From positions 62,001 through 126,000 of the forward strand of contig NZ_RHQM01000014.1 in NCBI RefSeq assembly GCF_003935375.1: a stretch of DNA of 64,000 nt, read 5' to 3'. A program made the translations under genes and the position numbers. This DNA is from Stutzerimonas xanthomarina. Lineage in GTDB: Bacteria > Pseudomonadota > Gammaproteobacteria > Pseudomonadales > Pseudomonadaceae. Positions 54,468-62,686 of this stretch are shown piece after piece. Positions within the stretch are counted from its first letter, which is position 1; the number at the start of each line of letters is the position of its first letter. The notes below the pieces were generated by a model, which saw only the letters and a program-made list of their open reading frames with translations, was not told the origin of the DNA and made no database searches.

Positions 54468-54486
54468 AACTAACACAATGTTATTT
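54468..54486. promoter_or_regulatory. Operator copy J of the 19-bp palindrome family
   Basis: AACTAACACAATGTTATTT, with one substitution in the left half (A for G). It is in the divergent gap between the DUF35 gene (84 bases away, minus) and the SDR gene at 54637 (150 bases away, plus). Confidence 0.6.
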
Positions 54487-54636
54487 TTATTGTATAGTTT
54501 CCGCCAAGGCAAGTGGTGCCTCAGATAAATCAAAGCCAAAGGTTCACATGCTGATTACCAGGTTTGCGCGATGCTTTCCTGGGAATAATGGAGCTGGCTA
54601 TGAGTCAGCTACACTTTAACAGTGGGAGATATCTGA

Positions 54637-55332
54637 ATGTCCGGTCTGGTTGTGGTGACGGGTGCCGCTGGCGCTCTTGGACGCGCGGTGGCGCAAGCCT
54701 TCATTGAGCAAGGCAATCCGGTGTTATTGGTTGACTGCAATGAGCAGGTGTTGCGTTCTGCCTATGAAGGTGTAGAGGGCACCAAGCACTTTCTGGTGGC
54801 TGATCTGACCGACGGAGCGGCAACTCTTGAGGCTCTAGGGCAGGCGCTGCAGGCCCATGGTTCTGCAGCAGTGCTGTGCAACATCGCTGGGGGGTTCGCC
54901 ATGGGCGTGGAGGTGCATGATGCCGACGCCAGTGTCTGGCAGAGAATGATGGATCTGAACGTGACCACTACCCTCAACGCTTGTCGAGTTGTAGTGCCGG
55001 GCATGTTGTCCGCTGGACAGGGCAAGGTGATCAACGTCGCTGCGGCTGGGGCTACCAGCGGCAAGGCGGGCATGGGAGCCTACTGCGCCTCGAAGAGCGT
55101 GGTCGCCAGGCTGACCGAATCGATGGCGCTGGAGTTGCGGGAGAAAGGAATCAACGTCAATGCGATTGCTCCGAGCATCATAGATACCCCGGCCAACCGC
55201 GCCGATATGCCGGATGCCGATTTCGCCAAGTGGGTGTCCACCCGGCAGTTGGCCGATGTCGTGGGCTTCCTGGCATCGGATCGTGCCAGCGCCGTCCATG
55301 GGGCGGTTATTCCCGTGGTGGGGCTGTCCTAG
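54637..55332 (+). CDS. Short-chain dehydrogenase/reductase
   Basis: A 231-residue SDR with cofactor motif VTGAAGALGRAVAQAF, an Asp after strand two (VLLVDCN, NAD preference) and YCASK. The usual catalytic Ser, 13 residues before the Tyr, appears to be Ala (NVAAAGATSG), so activity may be altered. It is shorter than typical SDRs (about 250). Its stop codon overlaps the GTG start of the isomerase gene by one base (TAGTG). Confidence 0.85.
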   Translation: MSGLVVVTGAAGALGRAVAQAFIEQGNPVLLVDCNEQVLRSAYEGVEGTKHFLVADLTDGAATLEALGQALQAHGSAAVLCNIAGGFAMGVEVHDADASVWQRMMDLNVTTTLNACRVVVPGMLSAGQGKVINVAAAGATSGKAGMGAYCASKSVVARLTESMALELREKGINVNAIAPSIIDTPANRADMPDADFAKWVSTRQLADVVGFLASDRASAVHGAVIPVVGLS

Positions 55333-56078
55333 TGTCGACCAGTATCCAGGTCAGGCACAGGGGTGACGGAGTGTGTCTGATCGGCATCAACCGCCCGGAG
55401 CGTCGCAATGCGCTGGATACGGTGACCTACGTTCAGTTGGGTGAAGCGCTACAGGCGGCGGATGACGACGTGGGGGTGAGGGCAATCGTTCTGACCGGTG
55501 AAGGCGGGCACTTCACTGCAGGCAACGATCTGGCGGACTTCCAGCGTCTCAAGGACGCAGATGCTGTTCCCGGTATCGGTTTCCTGCGCATCTTGGCGAC
55601 CGTTTCCAAGCCGGTGGTGGCGGCAGTCGAAGGTTATGCCATTGGTATCGGCACGACCCTGTTGCTGCATTGTGACCTGGCCTACGCGGGGCGTAGCAGC
55701 AAGTTCCGGCTGCCGTTCGTGGGGCTGGGGCTATGCCCGGAGGGCGCCTCGACCTACCTGCTGCCCAGGCTGGCGGGCAGTAAGGTAGCGGCAAATCTGC
55801 TTTTTTTCGGTGAGCCCTTCCTGGCCGATACGGCCCGTGAGATTGGCCTGCTCAACGAGGTAGTTGAGGATGGCACCGCCCTTGAGCGTGCTATCGAGCG
55901 GGCCGAGGCTCTGGCCCGTTTACCGGTTCAGGCCTTGGCGACTACCAAGCGCCTGCTTGTCGAGCAGCAACGCGACAAGGTCGGACAGATCATGGATGCG
56001 GAAGAAAAGGATTTTCTGCGCTGCTGCGCTGGGCAAGAGGCGCAGACGGCGTTTAGTTCGTTTTTCGCCAAGAAGTGA
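55332..56078 (+). CDS. Delta3,Delta2-enoyl-CoA isomerase-like crotonase
   Basis: A 248-residue crotonase starting with GTG at 55332, one base into the SDR stop codon. The active-site segment GLGLCPEGASTYLLPRLAG carries the Glu typical of Delta3,Delta2-enoyl-CoA isomerases (PECI/ECI type). The two hydratase positions are Thr (AIGIGTTLLLHCD) and Phe (RLPFVGLG). It would shift a 3-enoyl double bond into the 2-position for beta-oxidation. The frame is open well upstream, but that part is the SDR shadow. Confidence 0.87.
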   Translation: MSTSIQVRHRGDGVCLIGINRPERRNALDTVTYVQLGEALQAADDDVGVRAIVLTGEGGHFTAGNDLADFQRLKDADAVPGIGFLRILATVSKPVVAAVEGYAIGIGTTLLLHCDLAYAGRSSKFRLPFVGLGLCPEGASTYLLPRLAGSKVAANLLFFGEPFLADTAREIGLLNEVVEDGTALERAIERAEALARLPVQALATTKRLLVEQQRDKVGQIMDAEEKDFLRCCAGQEAQTAFSSFFAKK

Positions 56079-56187
56079 CAGGATGGATCCAGTTCTGATT
56101 GACCCAGGTCACGGGTCTGTGCGTGCGGAGATAGGGAAAATTATCCGGCGATGCACAAGATCAACCCAGTCAACCCAAGGAGTTGTC

Positions 56188-56616
56188 ATGCGTAATGTAC
56201 TGCTTCCCTTTGACGGTTCGGCCTCGGCCAGGCGCGCTATCCAGTATCTGCTGGATCTGGCCGGCGAGTACCCGAGTATCCAGGTGCATGTGATCAACGT
56301 GCAGACCACCTCCAAGCTCCATGGCGACTATGTGTCTGCTGTCATGCTGGAGCAGCTGCATGCTGGGGCTCTCAATCATGCCCAGGAGATCGCTGCCGAG
56401 GCGGCTGCGCTGCTTGAAAAGGCGGGTGTTCGCGTCGAGGTTCATGCCCTGGTCGGTGAGGTCATCGACGAGATTGTCCAGGCCGTCAAGGCATACGGTT
56501 GCGATACCGTGATCATGGGAACCCGTGGTATGGGCAACCTGGGCAATCTGCTGATGGGCTCCGTCGCTACCCGGGTGGTGCATGAGGTGCCCGTACCGGT
56601 ATTACTGGTGAAGTGA
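56188..56616 (+). CDS. Universal stress protein, UspA family
   Basis: A 142-residue Usp domain protein: MRNVLLPFDGSASARRAIQYLL at the start and the ATP-binding-type motif GTRGMGNLGNLLMGSVATRV (G-x2-G-x9-G-S/T). The start at 56188 has AAGGAG five bases upstream; the longer open frame overlaps the isomerase gene. It lies at the end of the catabolic region; a role in the pathway is not evident. It converges on the truncated glcB. Confidence 0.9.
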   Translation: MRNVLLPFDGSASARRAIQYLLDLAGEYPSIQVHVINVQTTSKLHGDYVSAVMLEQLHAGALNHAQEIAAEAAALLEKAGVRVEVHALVGEVIDEIVQAVKAYGCDTVIMGTRGMGNLGNLLMGSVATRVVHEVPVPVLLVK

Positions 56617-56638
56617 TCCCGGTGCGGGCGTGGGCTGG

Positions 56639-58021
56639 TCAGTACGCCTCTTGCTTGAAGCGCAGGCGCCAGGCGTGCAGTTGCGGTTCGGTGTAGCCGC
56701 TGGGTTGCTCGCGACCCTTGAACACCAGGTCGTAGGTGGCGCGGAAGGCGTGGGAGGCGTCGACGTCCGGCGCCATCGGTCGGTAGGCCGCATCGCCGGC
56801 GTTCTGCCCGTCCACCACCTGGGCCATGCGTTGTAGGGTTTCGCGGATCTGCTGCTCGCTCACCACTCCGTGGTGCAGCCAGTTGGCGATGTGCTGGCTG
56901 GAGATGCGCAGGGTGGCGCGGTCTTCCATCAGGCCGACGTCGTGGATGTCCGGCACCTTGGAGCAGCCGACGCCTTGTTCGACCCAGCGCACCACGTAGC
57001 CGAAGATGCCCTGGCAGTTGTTGTCCAGCTCTTCCTGGATATCGGCGGCGCTCCAGTCGCGTGCGGCGGCCACCGGCACGCTGAGCAGGTCGCGCAGCAG
57101 GCCGTCGCGCTGGCTGGCGAGATCGATGAGTTCTAGTTCCTGCTGCACGGCCTGTACGTCGACCTTGTGGTAGTGCAGGGCGTGCAGGGTGGCGGCGGTG
57201 GGCGAGGGCACCCAGGCGGTGTTGGCGCCAGCCTTGGGATGGCCGATCTTCTGTTCGAGCATGGCCGCCATCAGGTCGGGCATCGCCCACATGCCCTTGC
57301 CGATCTGCGCCCGGCCGCGCAGGCCGCAAGCCAGGCCGACCAGCACGTTGTTGCGCTCGTAGGCGGCGATCCACGGGGTGGAGTTCATGTCGCCCTTGCG
57401 CAGCATGGCGCCGGCTTCCATGGCGGTGTGCATCTCGTCGCCGGTGCGGTCGAGGAAGCCGGTGTTGATGAAGGCCACGCGGTCCTTGGCCGCGGCGATG
57501 CAGGCCTTGAGGTTGACGCTGGTGCGCCGCTCCTCGTCCATGATGCCCATCTTCAGGGTGTGGCGCGGCAGGCCGAGCAGATCCTCGACGCGGCCGAACA
57601 ACTGGTCGGCGAAGGCCACTTCGGTGGGGCCGTGCATCTTCGGCTTGACGATGTACACCGAGCCGCTGCGCGAGTTGCCGCGACGCTGGAGGTCGTGCAG
57701 GGCGATGGTGCTGGTGACCACCGCGTCGAGGATGCCTTCGGGAATCTCGTTGCCTTCGCCGTCGAGGATCGCCGGGTTGGTCATCAGGTGGCCGACGTTG
57801 CGCACGAACAGCAGGCTGCGGCCGTGCAGAACCAGCTCGGCACCGTCGGCGCCGGTGTAGACGCGATCCGGGTTCAGCCGGCGGACAATGGTCTTGCCGC
57901 CTTTGTCCAGGGTTTCGGCGAGATCGCCCTTCATCAGGCCCAGCCAGTTGCGGTAGACCACTACCTTGTCGTCGGCGTCGACGGCGGTCACCGAGTCCTC
58001 GCAATCCATGATGGTGGTCAT
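56639..58021 (-). pseudogene. glcB: 5'-truncated malate synthase G
   Basis: 460 codons matching the C-terminal two thirds of GlcB ([11 protein letters not shown] to the natural end near residue 725). Motifs include [39 protein letters not shown] and the C-terminal [11 protein letters not shown]. The first about 265 residues, which belong to the TIM barrel and substrate-binding part, are missing. Similarity ends abruptly at about 58,019; the preceding bases belong to an unrelated plus-strand frame. A fortuitous ATG is present at 58021, but a functional malate synthase is not expected. The glyoxylate enzyme is presumably intact elsewhere. Confidence 0.88.
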
Positions 58022-58310
58022 CGAGGTGCAGCTTGTTCGCTATGTTTCGAAGCGTGGTCCCCAATACCGCGTGCTTGCCGCGAAGGCGAGCGAGAAAGTG
58101 CCAGGAGATCTGTTGCGCAAGGACTTCACCGAGGCGGTTCGCGTCTCTAGCGGTATGGGTTTTACCCCGAGCGAAATTTTTATTCCTCGGCATCTGGTGG
58201 AGCGCTGCGAGATCAAAGACGGCCAGCAGGTTTCCGGTACAGCGGTACAGGCCTACAACAAGAAGCGTGAAAGCTGGGGATGGAAGGCCGTATCCATTCA
58301 ACCTTTGTAG
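58022..58310 (+). pseudogene. 5'-truncated remnant of an unknown gene
   Basis: The frame coming out of the glcB junction continues in plus direction for about 95 codons to a TAG at 58308-58310 ([20 protein letters not shown] at its start, WGWKAVSIQPL at its end). The SEIFIPRHLVERCEIKDGQQ part looks like a small beta-barrel, cold-shock- or S1-like domain. This is a real-looking C-terminal domain without its N-terminal part; I do not recognise the gene. It meets glcB head to head, so both genes lost their 5' ends at the same point. Confidence 0.6.
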
Positions 58311-58359
58311 GCGGCTACTCGTTGGTCTTTCTCTGGCTCTTTTGAGAGTTGACGAATAA

Positions 58360-58965
58360 TTGCGAAAGAAAATTCTGCAGTCTGGCTTTTTCAAGGCAGC
58401 ACTCCTTGCGGTCGCCCCGAGCCTGATCATGGGGGGGCTGCCTCTGCTAGGTTATGCGCCATGGGAGCGTACCAGCCTGGAGGTAGTTGTTTTCTTCGTG
58501 GTGGTTTATTCCGCCATCCATGTGCTTGTTGCGCTGCTGGTTATGCTGGTGAGCCGAAAGTGGCGGGAGTATTTCCCGGCCATCATGCTGGGTGTGCTTC
58601 TGGGCGGCTTTGCCGGTTTGCAGGCGGGAGCAGCAATGAGAATGAAAGCCTATGAACTGGCGGGTGATCGTGCTGATGTTTTGATCCTCGCGATAGAGCA
58701 CTACATTGAGGCTACCGGAGAGCCACCTGAGCGCTTGGAGCAACTGGTACCTGATTTTGTCCAGGCGATCCCAGTTAGGCTGCCGCTGCTTGAGATTGTA
58801 ACGGGCGAGGCGGCACTCAAAGGTTTCTATGGCAATCCATGGGCTCTGTTGTTCAAGGCGGGGAGTGGTTTGAACTGGGACCAGCTCGTTTACCTGCCAA
58901 GGCAGAATTATGAGCAGGTCGAGTCGAAAACTTTGCTGGGGCGCTGGGCTTACATCCACGAGTAA
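58360..58965 (+). CDS. Hypothetical membrane protein with pseudopilin-like C-terminal segment
   Basis: A 201-residue protein starting with TTG at 58360 and without a strong RBS. Three hydrophobic segments (about 11-33, 42-65, 73-93) are followed by a soluble part. That part contains LAIEHYIEATGEPPERLEQLVPDFVQAIP, a pattern like the globular domain of type II secretion pseudopilins (A-I-x2-Y, G-x-P-x2-L-x2-L-V-P). I do not recognise the family. It lies between the chimeric junction and the recombinase gene and may be element cargo. Confidence 0.65.
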   Translation: MRKKILQSGFFKAALLAVAPSLIMGGLPLLGYAPWERTSLEVVVFFVVVYSAIHVLVALLVMLVSRKWREYFPAIMLGVLLGGFAGLQAGAAMRMKAYELAGDRADVLILAIEHYIEATGEPPERLEQLVPDFVQAIPVRLPLLEIVTGEAALKGFYGNPWALLFKAGSGLNWDQLVYLPRQNYEQVESKTLLGRWAYIHE

Positions 58966-59101
58966 TCAAGCGGATGGTGACGTCGTTACCCGCCTCAAAA
59001 GCTATGGCGCCTCCAGCTTTTCCGGTGCTCGCGCCAACAGAGCCTATGGGCCGGTGTGAGGGGAATGCCAGATAAGCCTGGGATGCTGCGCAGGCGAAAA
59101 A

Positions 59102-59416
59102 TCAGGAGGTCGAGGTACCTCCGTCATTGAAAAAGTCATCGCGAGCAACGCGCCCAAAATCACTGAGGTCCTTGTCCTCCTCGCTGAACATGAAGTTCAC
59201 CATGCACTCTCGCCTGAGGCCAGAAATCGTCCTGAAAAAACAGGGTTCGCACAGATGGACCTCATAGCGTTCGCCATCATGGGTCGAGCCATAACCCCAA
59301 CTGGCGTGAAGAGTGCCGAATTGCAACCCATACCCTTCAACGCGCGTGCTTTCGCCACAAACGTCGCACAGGACATCATGGATTGACTCGGTCTGTTCCA
59401 TCGCTGGGATCTTCAT
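59102..59416 (-). CDS. Hypothetical small protein with two CxxC motifs
   Basis: A 104-residue protein. Two CxxC pairs (LCDVCGES at about residues 17-20 and HLCEPCFF) probably bind zinc. The ATG at 59416 has GGGAGGTCGCC directly upstream, a clear RBS. An upstream in-frame ATG is less likely. It is acidic at the C-terminus. Similar CxxC proteins occur near recombinases in Pseudomonas; the function is unknown. Confidence 0.7.
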   Translation of the reverse strand: MKIPAMEQTESIHDVLCDVCGESTRVEGYGLQFGTLHASWGYGSTHDGERYEVHLCEPCFFRTISGLRRECMVNFMFSEEDKDLSDFGRVARDDFFNDGGTSTS

Positions 59417-59518
59417 TGGCGACCTCCCTCTGGGTACGTGTCTGCCTGCGTTTTCCGGCACACGATACGTCGTATCAGCAATTTCAAGCGGTCAACAGCC
59501 TCAGTGGCTCTTAACCGC

Positions 59519-60463
59519 TCACCATGATGTTTGATCGCTCTCGCCTATTCGGCGCCCCGCTGCCTCACAACTCTTGCGCGCTGGGGTGGGTACCTCAATC
59601 CGCTCCAGTACTCGACCGGCGCCGTATCTGGGATGCGCCTTGGGTTTACGTATCTTGGACAAATCGGCATCCCCCACCGGCTTGACATTAATCTGACTCG
59701 CGTCACCGGCGCGACGGTCTCCGTAGACCTCTTGTGAGGCTGTTGATTGATGTCCCATGACATAGGCAGCTGTCTCGGTACCAACTCCAGCGGCTTTTTG
59801 GGCGGCACTGAAATTGTGGCGAAAGCTTTTCAGCGTCGGATGCTTCTTGCGCCTTGGCCATAGCGTTCGGCACTCCTGGCGGAGGCGGTCTCTGATCGCG
59901 GTGTTGGTGCGCTCACTTTCAGCCAGTCTCTTCGCGGCCCATCGGATCGCTTTCAGAATTTTGGGTATCTCGATGAGCAGGGTCCGGTCGGCACCGCGAT
60001 GCAGAGGCGCGCTTTTCTTGCCACCAATAATTCGGACTTCGTTTCCGACCACCAGGATCGTGCGCATCTCACAGGGGCGCACGCCGAGAAAGTAGGCCAA
60101 GACCAGCGCAGCGGCTTCGTCTTGGTGGCCGTGGGCTCTGAGATGCTTGAACAGTTGTTCGGTGTCTTCTTTCGACACTTTCTTAACCGTGCTTAGCTTG
60201 GGTTTGCGGTCGAGTGTGGAGCCCGGTGCGGTGACAGGATTGATCAGCTGTCGGATTTCCTCGGCGGCCTCGACATGACCCCGAGCTAACTGATCGGCCA
60301 CGATCTGGCTCTTCAGCGTGCTGAATGCATTGGGCCTAAACTCGGGGGCGCACGCGAGCAAAGCCGCGCAGACCTGCGCCGAAGATGGATCTGCCTCGCC
60401 GCAGCGAGTCCGATAAAAGTTGCTGGTGCGTGTTTTGGTTTTTTGGAGGGTAGTGGGGTGCAT
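59519..60463 (-). CDS. Tyrosine recombinase/integrase
   Basis: A 314-residue tyrosine recombinase. Catalytic residues: Arg129 (LGVRPCEMR), Lys149/150, Arg215 (LKSFRHNFSAA), His238 (MGHQSTASQEV) and Tyr247 (VYGDR). The usual first His of H-x-x-R appears to be Lys. Length is on the short side, and the C-terminal about 65 residues after the Tyr are basic. The start at 60463 (MHPTTLQKTK) is chosen because the upstream extension is low-complexity and unlike integrases. It presumably moves the element whose genes follow. No att core was identified in the window. Confidence 0.85.
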   Translation of the reverse strand: MHPTTLQKTKTRTSNFYRTRCGEADPSSAQVCAALLACAPEFRPNAFSTLKSQIVADQLARGHVEAAEEIRQLINPVTAPGSTLDRKPKLSTVKKVSKEDTEQLFKHLRAHGHQDEAAALVLAYFLGVRPCEMRTILVVGNEVRIIGGKKSAPLHRGADRTLLIEIPKILKAIRWAAKRLAESERTNTAIRDRLRQECRTLWPRRKKHPTLKSFRHNFSAAQKAAGVGTETAAYVMGHQSTASQEVYGDRRAGDASQINVKPVGDADLSKIRKPKAHPRYGAGRVLERIEVPTPARKSCEAAGRRIGESDQTSW

Positions 60464-61001
60464 AGCTCGTCTCTTCTTATTGTTTGATGACAAAGCTAAG
60501 CCGCTACGCGAAGAGCGTTGTGTCAGCTCGAACTCCACTGAAACACTCCGCCTTCGCTCCGTTTTTTCTCGTTCCGTCCGAACTGCCACAACGCCCCCTT
60601 ACTCGCGCCGCGAGTAAGGGATGCGCGCTCTCACTCACGCGACACGCCTCATCTGTATTCAGCGTGCGCCGTGAGCAAAAGCGCGCGCAAGCGTTTTGTC
60701 ATCAAAATCGAAAAGCAGCCAGCGCCGATGGCGCTGAAGTGTCGAGCGCCAAGGCACGAAGCGTCGCATGGCTGATGCAGAAGAGAAGGGGCATTCAAAA
60801 ATGCTAGCCACGCAGTGGCGATTTGGTTATGAAAAAAGTCGCCGAAGTCAGTGTTTTCAAGGGTTGTAGCGATAATATAACCAAAAAAAACAGTGCCAGT
60901 TTTGGCACGCGGAGCGCCACAACTGGCCAGCTCGGTGTCGGTTCGGGCCACTTTCAGCGTCGTATTGGGCACTCAAACTGCCGCTACCGGCACAATAAAG
61001 G
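60464..61001. other. Non-coding region upstream of the recombinase
   Basis: About 540 bases. A minus-strand open frame of 107 codons (60649-60972) exists but has no RBS or family feature I trust. Many bases form short inverted repeats, so a regulatory or structural RNA is possible. The integrase promoter should lie near 60470-60550. Confidence 0.45.
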
Positions 61002-61156
61002 TGTCGCAAGCTGCGTGTGCGACATGACTGGTGTATCGCTGCGATATAGCCAGTGTGTCGCAACGCGCGTGTGCGACAGCCCACGTGTGTCGCAATGTAT
61101 GCCGCGACACTCACTGGGTGTCGTAGCGCTTCCCGCGATACGCAGGCTCTGTCGCA
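61002..61156. repeat. Cluster of TGTCGCA / TGCGACA inverted repeats
   Basis: Three consecutive inverted pairs: 61002-61008 with 61018-61024, 61056-61062 with 61072-61078 (both with 9-base spacers), and 61088-61094 with 61103-61109 (CGCGACA). A further copy stands at 61150-61156. The odd palindrome TATCGCTGCGATA (61034-61046) lies between the first two. This is binding-site architecture: replication origin, excisionase/integrase arm sites or partition site of the mobile element. Confidence 0.7.
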
Positions 61157-61177
61157 GACCGGCGATTACATTGCTGC

Positions 61178-61522
61178 TTAATGCAGCTGCCATGGCTCGG
61201 GGTGAGCCATAGTTAGCAGCCGATGCAGGTAGTCATCCAGTGATTGCGTCCCCTTCAGAATGTTGAAGCTGAGGATTACGTAGAAGCTGCCGCTCAACGT
61301 GTGCAGTACCCAAAACGGCCCCTCTCGCTCGACCTGAACGATGGCCGAGGTATGAATGAAGGTGCCGTCACTGAAGCGATCAGCTCTCACATGCCGATAC
61401 GTGATCCCGTAGCCGCTAGAGCCGCGAATATATGCATCAGCCAGGTAGCCAGTTACGGGCTTGCTGAATGGCAGGTCGTCGACTTGCTCAAGCAGCTTCA
61501 GCAAAATGGGGTGTGTATACAT
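61178..61522 (-). CDS. Hypothetical protein of the mobile element
   Basis: A 114-residue protein (MYTHPILLKLLEQVDD), probably soluble. No domain recognised. It starts directly upstream of the repeat cluster on the minus strand and is followed, against transcription, by a similar small gene at 61558. Size and place fit a small accessory gene of an integrative element. The start codon and RBS are not strongly supported. Confidence 0.6.
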   Translation of the reverse strand: MYTHPILLKLLEQVDDLPFSKPVTGYLADAYIRGSSGYGITYRHVRADRFSDGTFIHTSAIVQVEREGPFWVLHTLSGSFYVILSFNILKGTQSLDDYLHRLLTMAHPEPWQLH

Positions 61523-61557
61523 AGCTATGTCGACAGATAGTTATTGCTTCGGCTTGA

Positions 61558-61953
61558 TCAGAAAATGCTCGCAACGGCGTCTGCGCTGACTTGGATGCGC
61601 GTGCCTGGTCCTAGAAGCAAGTAGGCTGTATTGAGCGTTCTGAAATGGAACTCCTCGTGATGGTGCAGAAGAGAGGTTCGTACGAAATCTCCTACGTCCC
61701 AACGACGTTCGCTGTCATAGATGACGGTGTGTGCATAGATCAGTGCCGGCTGTCGTCGGGTCTGCGCCAGCAGCAGACGCTGACTTTCAGTGACCGTCAG
61801 ATCGAGCCAGCGCCAGTTGCGCACCAAGCAGTAGCCGCCATAAACAAAATGCTGCCGTGCGTAGGCCATGGCCTCAGTGTCGCTCATGCCACTGCCGCTC
61901 ATCGGCTCGCCTGCCGAGTACAGCGCGGCAATCACCTCTTCAAGTGTGGCCAT
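61558..61953 (-). CDS. Hypothetical protein of the mobile element
   Basis: A 131-residue protein (MATLEEVIAALYSAGEP) with an aromatic/His-rich middle (RTSLLHHHEEFHFRTLN). I do not recognise a domain with confidence. It follows the antirepressor-like gene by three bases on the minus strand, so it is probably in the same operon. Confidence 0.65.
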   Translation of the reverse strand: MATLEEVIAALYSAGEPMSGSGMSDTEAMAYARQHFVYGGYCLVRNWRWLDLTVTESQRLLLAQTRRQPALIYAHTVIYDSERRWDVGDFVRTSLLHHHEEFHFRTLNTAYLLLGPGTRIQVSADAVASIF

Positions 61954-61956
61954 GGT

Positions 61957-62682
61957 CTAGGGCTGTTCGTGCTGAGCGTTGCTGTGATGTTGTCCCTCCA
62001 GCTCAATGCTGCACAGCAGAGCCGCGAAGTCTGAGTCCTGTAAGTGGAGGCGTTGGGGGCGGGCATCCACGATAGATTTGATGATCGCATCGACTCGCTG
62101 TGAGACAGGCATCTGGCTCGGCGCCCTTGCACGATCATGCTGATAGATGATCGTGCTGAGCGATGCGACGGCACCGCGCAATTGGTGCTCCTGCGTTTCG
62201 GCAATTTGAAAACCGTTTTTCGCATTAAATTGATCGGCGAGATCTTTAATCATGGCTTTACGGTTTGCTGGCTCAGCCTGCTGCGCTCGCCAATTCAAAA
62301 TGCGCTTGAGGACTGCAGGTGCTGCTGTTGCAGTTGGCAGTGTCGGCGCTGCCATCGACATAGGCTCACCAAAGAAATGTGCGCGCAACTGGTCGAGTCG
62401 CATGCGGGCGCTCGGGGATACTTTGCGCGAGCTTAGGCTTTTCAGCCAAAACTCGAACTCCGACTGAGGGAGGCAAAGCATCCGTTTCAGCAGTGGCTCA
62501 CCGGGCAGGGCAACGTCATGCTCAGTCGGCGTATAACGAGGAGGCTGTAGCTTGGCGGCTTGAGCATGCCAGTTCAGCCCCATAGCTTCGCAAATGGGGC
62601 GTATCGGCCAGTAACGCCCATTGTCGCTGCTGATTAAGCATGGGATCGACAGATCCTGGATTTTGATTTTGGTTGCACGCAT
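61957..62682 (-). CDS. Phage antirepressor-like protein (P22_AR_N-type N-terminus)
   Basis: A 241-residue protein. The N-terminal segment CLISSDNGRYWPIRPICEAMGLNWHAQAAKLQ is characteristic of the P22 antirepressor N-terminal family, and LPQSEFEFWLKSLSSRKVS fits it too. The start at 62682 (MRATKIKI) follows the upstream gene closely; a longer frame overlaps that gene. In phages and phage-like elements such proteins inactivate repressors. The position with an XRE gene and a C4-type RNA suggests an immunity-like switch in this element. Confidence 0.78.
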   Translation of the reverse strand: MRATKIKIQDLSIPCLISSDNGRYWPIRPICEAMGLNWHAQAAKLQPPRYTPTEHDVALPGEPLLKRMLCLPQSEFEFWLKSLSSRKVSPSARMRLDQLRAHFFGEPMSMAAPTLPTATAAPAVLKRILNWRAQQAEPANRKAMIKDLADQFNAKNGFQIAETQEHQLRGAVASLSTIIYQHDRARAPSQMPVSQRVDAIIKSIVDARPQRLHLQDSDFAALLCSIELEGQHHSNAQHEQP

Positions 62683-62686
62683 CGGA

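Noticed and set aside
56442-58430. 662-codon minus-strand frame over glcB
   Set aside because: An Arg-rich shadow frame of the glcB remnant; the GlcB frame is the one with conserved motifs.
60649-60972. 107-codon minus-strand frame upstream of the integrase
   Set aside because: No RBS or domain; similar translations arise from repeated non-coding DNA in Pseudomonas, so I keep it as non-coding.
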